A stretch of 64,000 nt of DNA, taken from positions 12,799,904 through 12,863,903 of the forward strand of contig OZ038436.1 in the NCBI GenBank assembly GCA_964036275.1, read 5' to 3'. The DNA is from Litoditis marina (lineage: Eukaryota; Nematoda; Chromadorea; Rhabditida; Rhabditidae). This document shows positions 63,101 to 64,000 of the stretch, piece by piece. The position numbers and the translations under genes were made by a program. The notes beneath the pieces are model-generated. The model saw nothing but the letters and a program-made list of their open reading frames with translations, was not told where the DNA came from and made no database searches. Positions within the stretch are counted from its first letter, which is position 1; each line of letters opens with the position of its first letter.

Positions 63101-64000
63101 TTTTTTTCGGCTATCCAAACAACTTTACTAGAATAATATGGAAATAACTGACTCAGTGGTCAGTGGATTCTTCTCATCTACTCTTCCCTTTCGAGGTCCG
63201 TCGTCAGCTATTCTTTCATAGGTAATGTGACCAGTCATGGCGGAGAGCCCGTCCATCAGAATCTCCCAAGCTAGTTTACCGCCTGAATCAGTAACCTTAT
63301 ATTTTTATGACCTTATGTGCACTTTATGGCAAGATTTGAATAACAGTAGTAGTAATCAAACATATCAAAAGCACAAAACAGTTTTTTCTCTGTTCTCTCC
63401 ATAATGTTGTTTAGATTGTCATAGAGGGTTTCAACCATTTCACAGGTGACCACAACTATCAGGACAATCAAAATTATCGAGAACACACGTAAGGCAAGGG
63501 TCATAACTAATAACAAATAAATCAGCACATTTCAAAGTTTGAGGATACCTTCAGAATTGAGATGTTCTAGATGACCGCGGAAAGAATTCGCACACAAGTT
63601 GATTCGATCATCCTCTGAGTGACTATCCTCTCTGAAACAATGTATAACTTTATACAACAAAACCTTCTGTTTCTTCCATCAAGTAAAGAATAGTTGTAGC
63701 TATAATTCTACTGCCACCTTTGGCCTGAACCAACTGTCTGACTCGACTATGGTCTGTTTCCCCCGAAACTGAACCTTCTTATCTTTACTCTCCGAACCAA
63801 AACTGTCATAAACTCGACTTTCCCAAACACAAAACTCGACCACTAAACAACCATATAACTTTCTAATAAATTCATGAGTACATTACTAAATGTAGAATAA
63901 TAACCCTACAACTAACCGTAGACGATTGAAAACAGCCAAAGCCTGTTCCCAGTTGACGGAACAGCCAAACCGTTTCCATTCCGGATCTTGAACCATCTCT
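50811..64000 (-). CDS. AGL: Glycogen debranching enzyme, N-terminus off the right edge
   Basis: Bifunctional 4-alpha-glucanotransferase and amylo-1,6-glucosidase of cytosolic glycogen breakdown. Thirty exons: 63917-64000, 63549-63631, 63153-63282, 62664-62811, 62154-62260, 61905-61977, 61577-61700, 61150-61198, 60811-60925, 60201-60302, 59590-59721, 59140-59290, 58876-58935, 58251-58401, 57738-57820, 57297-57440, 56899-57032, 56319-56452, 55784-55926, 55358-55460, 54935-55005, 54532-54683, 53633-53744, 53286-53389, 52617-52752, 51919-52109, 51625-51722, 51360-51447, 51073-51204, 50811-50939. About 1155 of roughly 1530 residues are present, all phases close. Transferase nucleophile region [10 protein letters not shown] and acid/base region [13 protein letters not shown] are intact. 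The glucosidase half has [65 protein letters not shown] and [13 protein letters not shown]. The HGK loop after DGVID is short compared with human. Confidence 0.97.
54340..54440. repeat. 101-bp hairpin in AGL intron
   Basis: Arms GTTATATGAATGTGCCCAGT and ACTGAGCACATTCATATAAC, continued by AAAAGATGAACCCAAAAATCG and its inverse, pair over about 45 bases with few mismatches around a short loop. I see no second copy in the window. Confidence 0.85.
57055..57140. repeat. Interrupted GA microsatellite in AGL intron
   Basis: GA dinucleotides with two GAGGAAGAG interruptions, directly after the exon at 56899-57032 on the plus-strand side. In the transcript this is a CU-rich tract ending about 25 bases before that exon's acceptor, so it may act as its polypyrimidine tract. 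Confidence 0.9.
58072..58205. mobile_element. Element B copy 3 (MITE), complete
   Basis: 134 bp. Left end TATACTGTCAGTCGGTTGCA then TAGTCACGTGAAAC; the right end reads GTGACTATTCGATTGACTTC then TAGTATA, its near inverse. TA at both edges suggests a Tc1/mariner-type TA target. Lies in an AGL intron. Confidence 0.8.
60694..60766. repeat. Foldback repeat, TTTGTAGTTTGATC family
   Basis: Arms TTTGTAGTTTGATCGCG and CGAGATCAAACTAGAAA with about 40 bases between. Same family as 16627-16697. Lies in an AGL intron. Confidence 0.7.
61350..61430 (+). repeat. tRNA-like sequence, probably a SINE head
   Basis: GTCGCGTAGTGGTTAGCGC looks like a pol III A box and D arm, and GGTTCGATCCC about 35 bases on is a good B box. 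A full cloverleaf does not form: the acceptor ends do not pair and the anticodon arm is irregular. A tRNA-derived SINE or decayed tRNA fits best. Lies in an AGL intron. Confidence 0.5.
62295..62408. mobile_element. Hairpin MITE (element D) copy 3, one end trimmed
   Basis: Foldback from TTCAAAGCAGGACGATAATG to GATTGGACCACATAATCG. The final CCTTCTTTAAT of the other copies is missing. Lies in an AGL intron. Confidence 0.8.

Noticed and set aside
1..64000. CRISPR arrays, prokaryotic operons, prophage
   Set aside because: The DNA is clearly eukaryotic with spliced genes; no spaced direct-repeat arrays of CRISPR type are present.

Overview
The window is intron-rich animal DNA (about 37% GC, GT-AG introns of roughly 40 bp to 5 kb). 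The gene set (FoxD forkhead factor, LIN7, PAIP1 with a PAM2 motif, LMBRD2, TTC19, glycogen debranching enzyme) points to a bilaterian. The repeat-riddled introns and many short inverted-repeat elements suggest an invertebrate. I cannot name the phylum. Five genes have a good 3' splice acceptor only 1-9 bases before the start codon, which would fit spliced-leader trans-splicing, as known in flatworms, tunicates, rotifers and nematodes; 5'UTR introns are the alternative.

Layout. 74-2501 (+): 3' part of a FoxD-type gene. 2502-12601: about 10 kb with no gene I can support, holding short inverted-repeat elements and simple repeats. 12602-36646 (-): TIMM22, LMBRD2 and PAIP1, in transcription order PAIP1, LMBRD2, TIMM22. 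37922-38734 (+): a two-exon gene for a small secreted protein I do not recognise. 38933-48240 (-): MRPL27, LIN7, ISCA2 and TTC19 in transcription order, closely spaced. 49577-50419 (+): ELOF1. 50811-64000 (-): AGL (glycogen debranching enzyme), 30 exons visible, with the N-terminal quarter off the right edge.

Most genes are housekeeping. Four are nuclear genes for mitochondria: TIMM22 (carrier import), TTC19 (complex III), ISCA2 (4Fe-4S assembly) and MRPL27 (mitoribosome). ISCA2, TTC19 and MRPL27 lie head to tail with LIN7. I rebuilt the exon structures by hand; phases close for every complete gene, giving TIMM22 213 aa, LMBRD2 640, PAIP1 516, TTC19 393, ISCA2 140, LIN7 205, MRPL27 130 and ELOF1 83.

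The most unusual material is the repeat landscape. Several elements have terminal inverted repeats, two or three of them with hAT-like 8-bp target duplications, and their interiors are built from many copies of one short motif (CGAGTTTT, GGGGACGAGGG, GGGGGGTAAA, CGCGACCCC, GTTAAC, CGGGAAG, CTCATGAG). A 1-kb tandem triplication sits in a PAIP1 intron. Two small tandem duplications have copied splice sites, in TTC19 and MRPL27.
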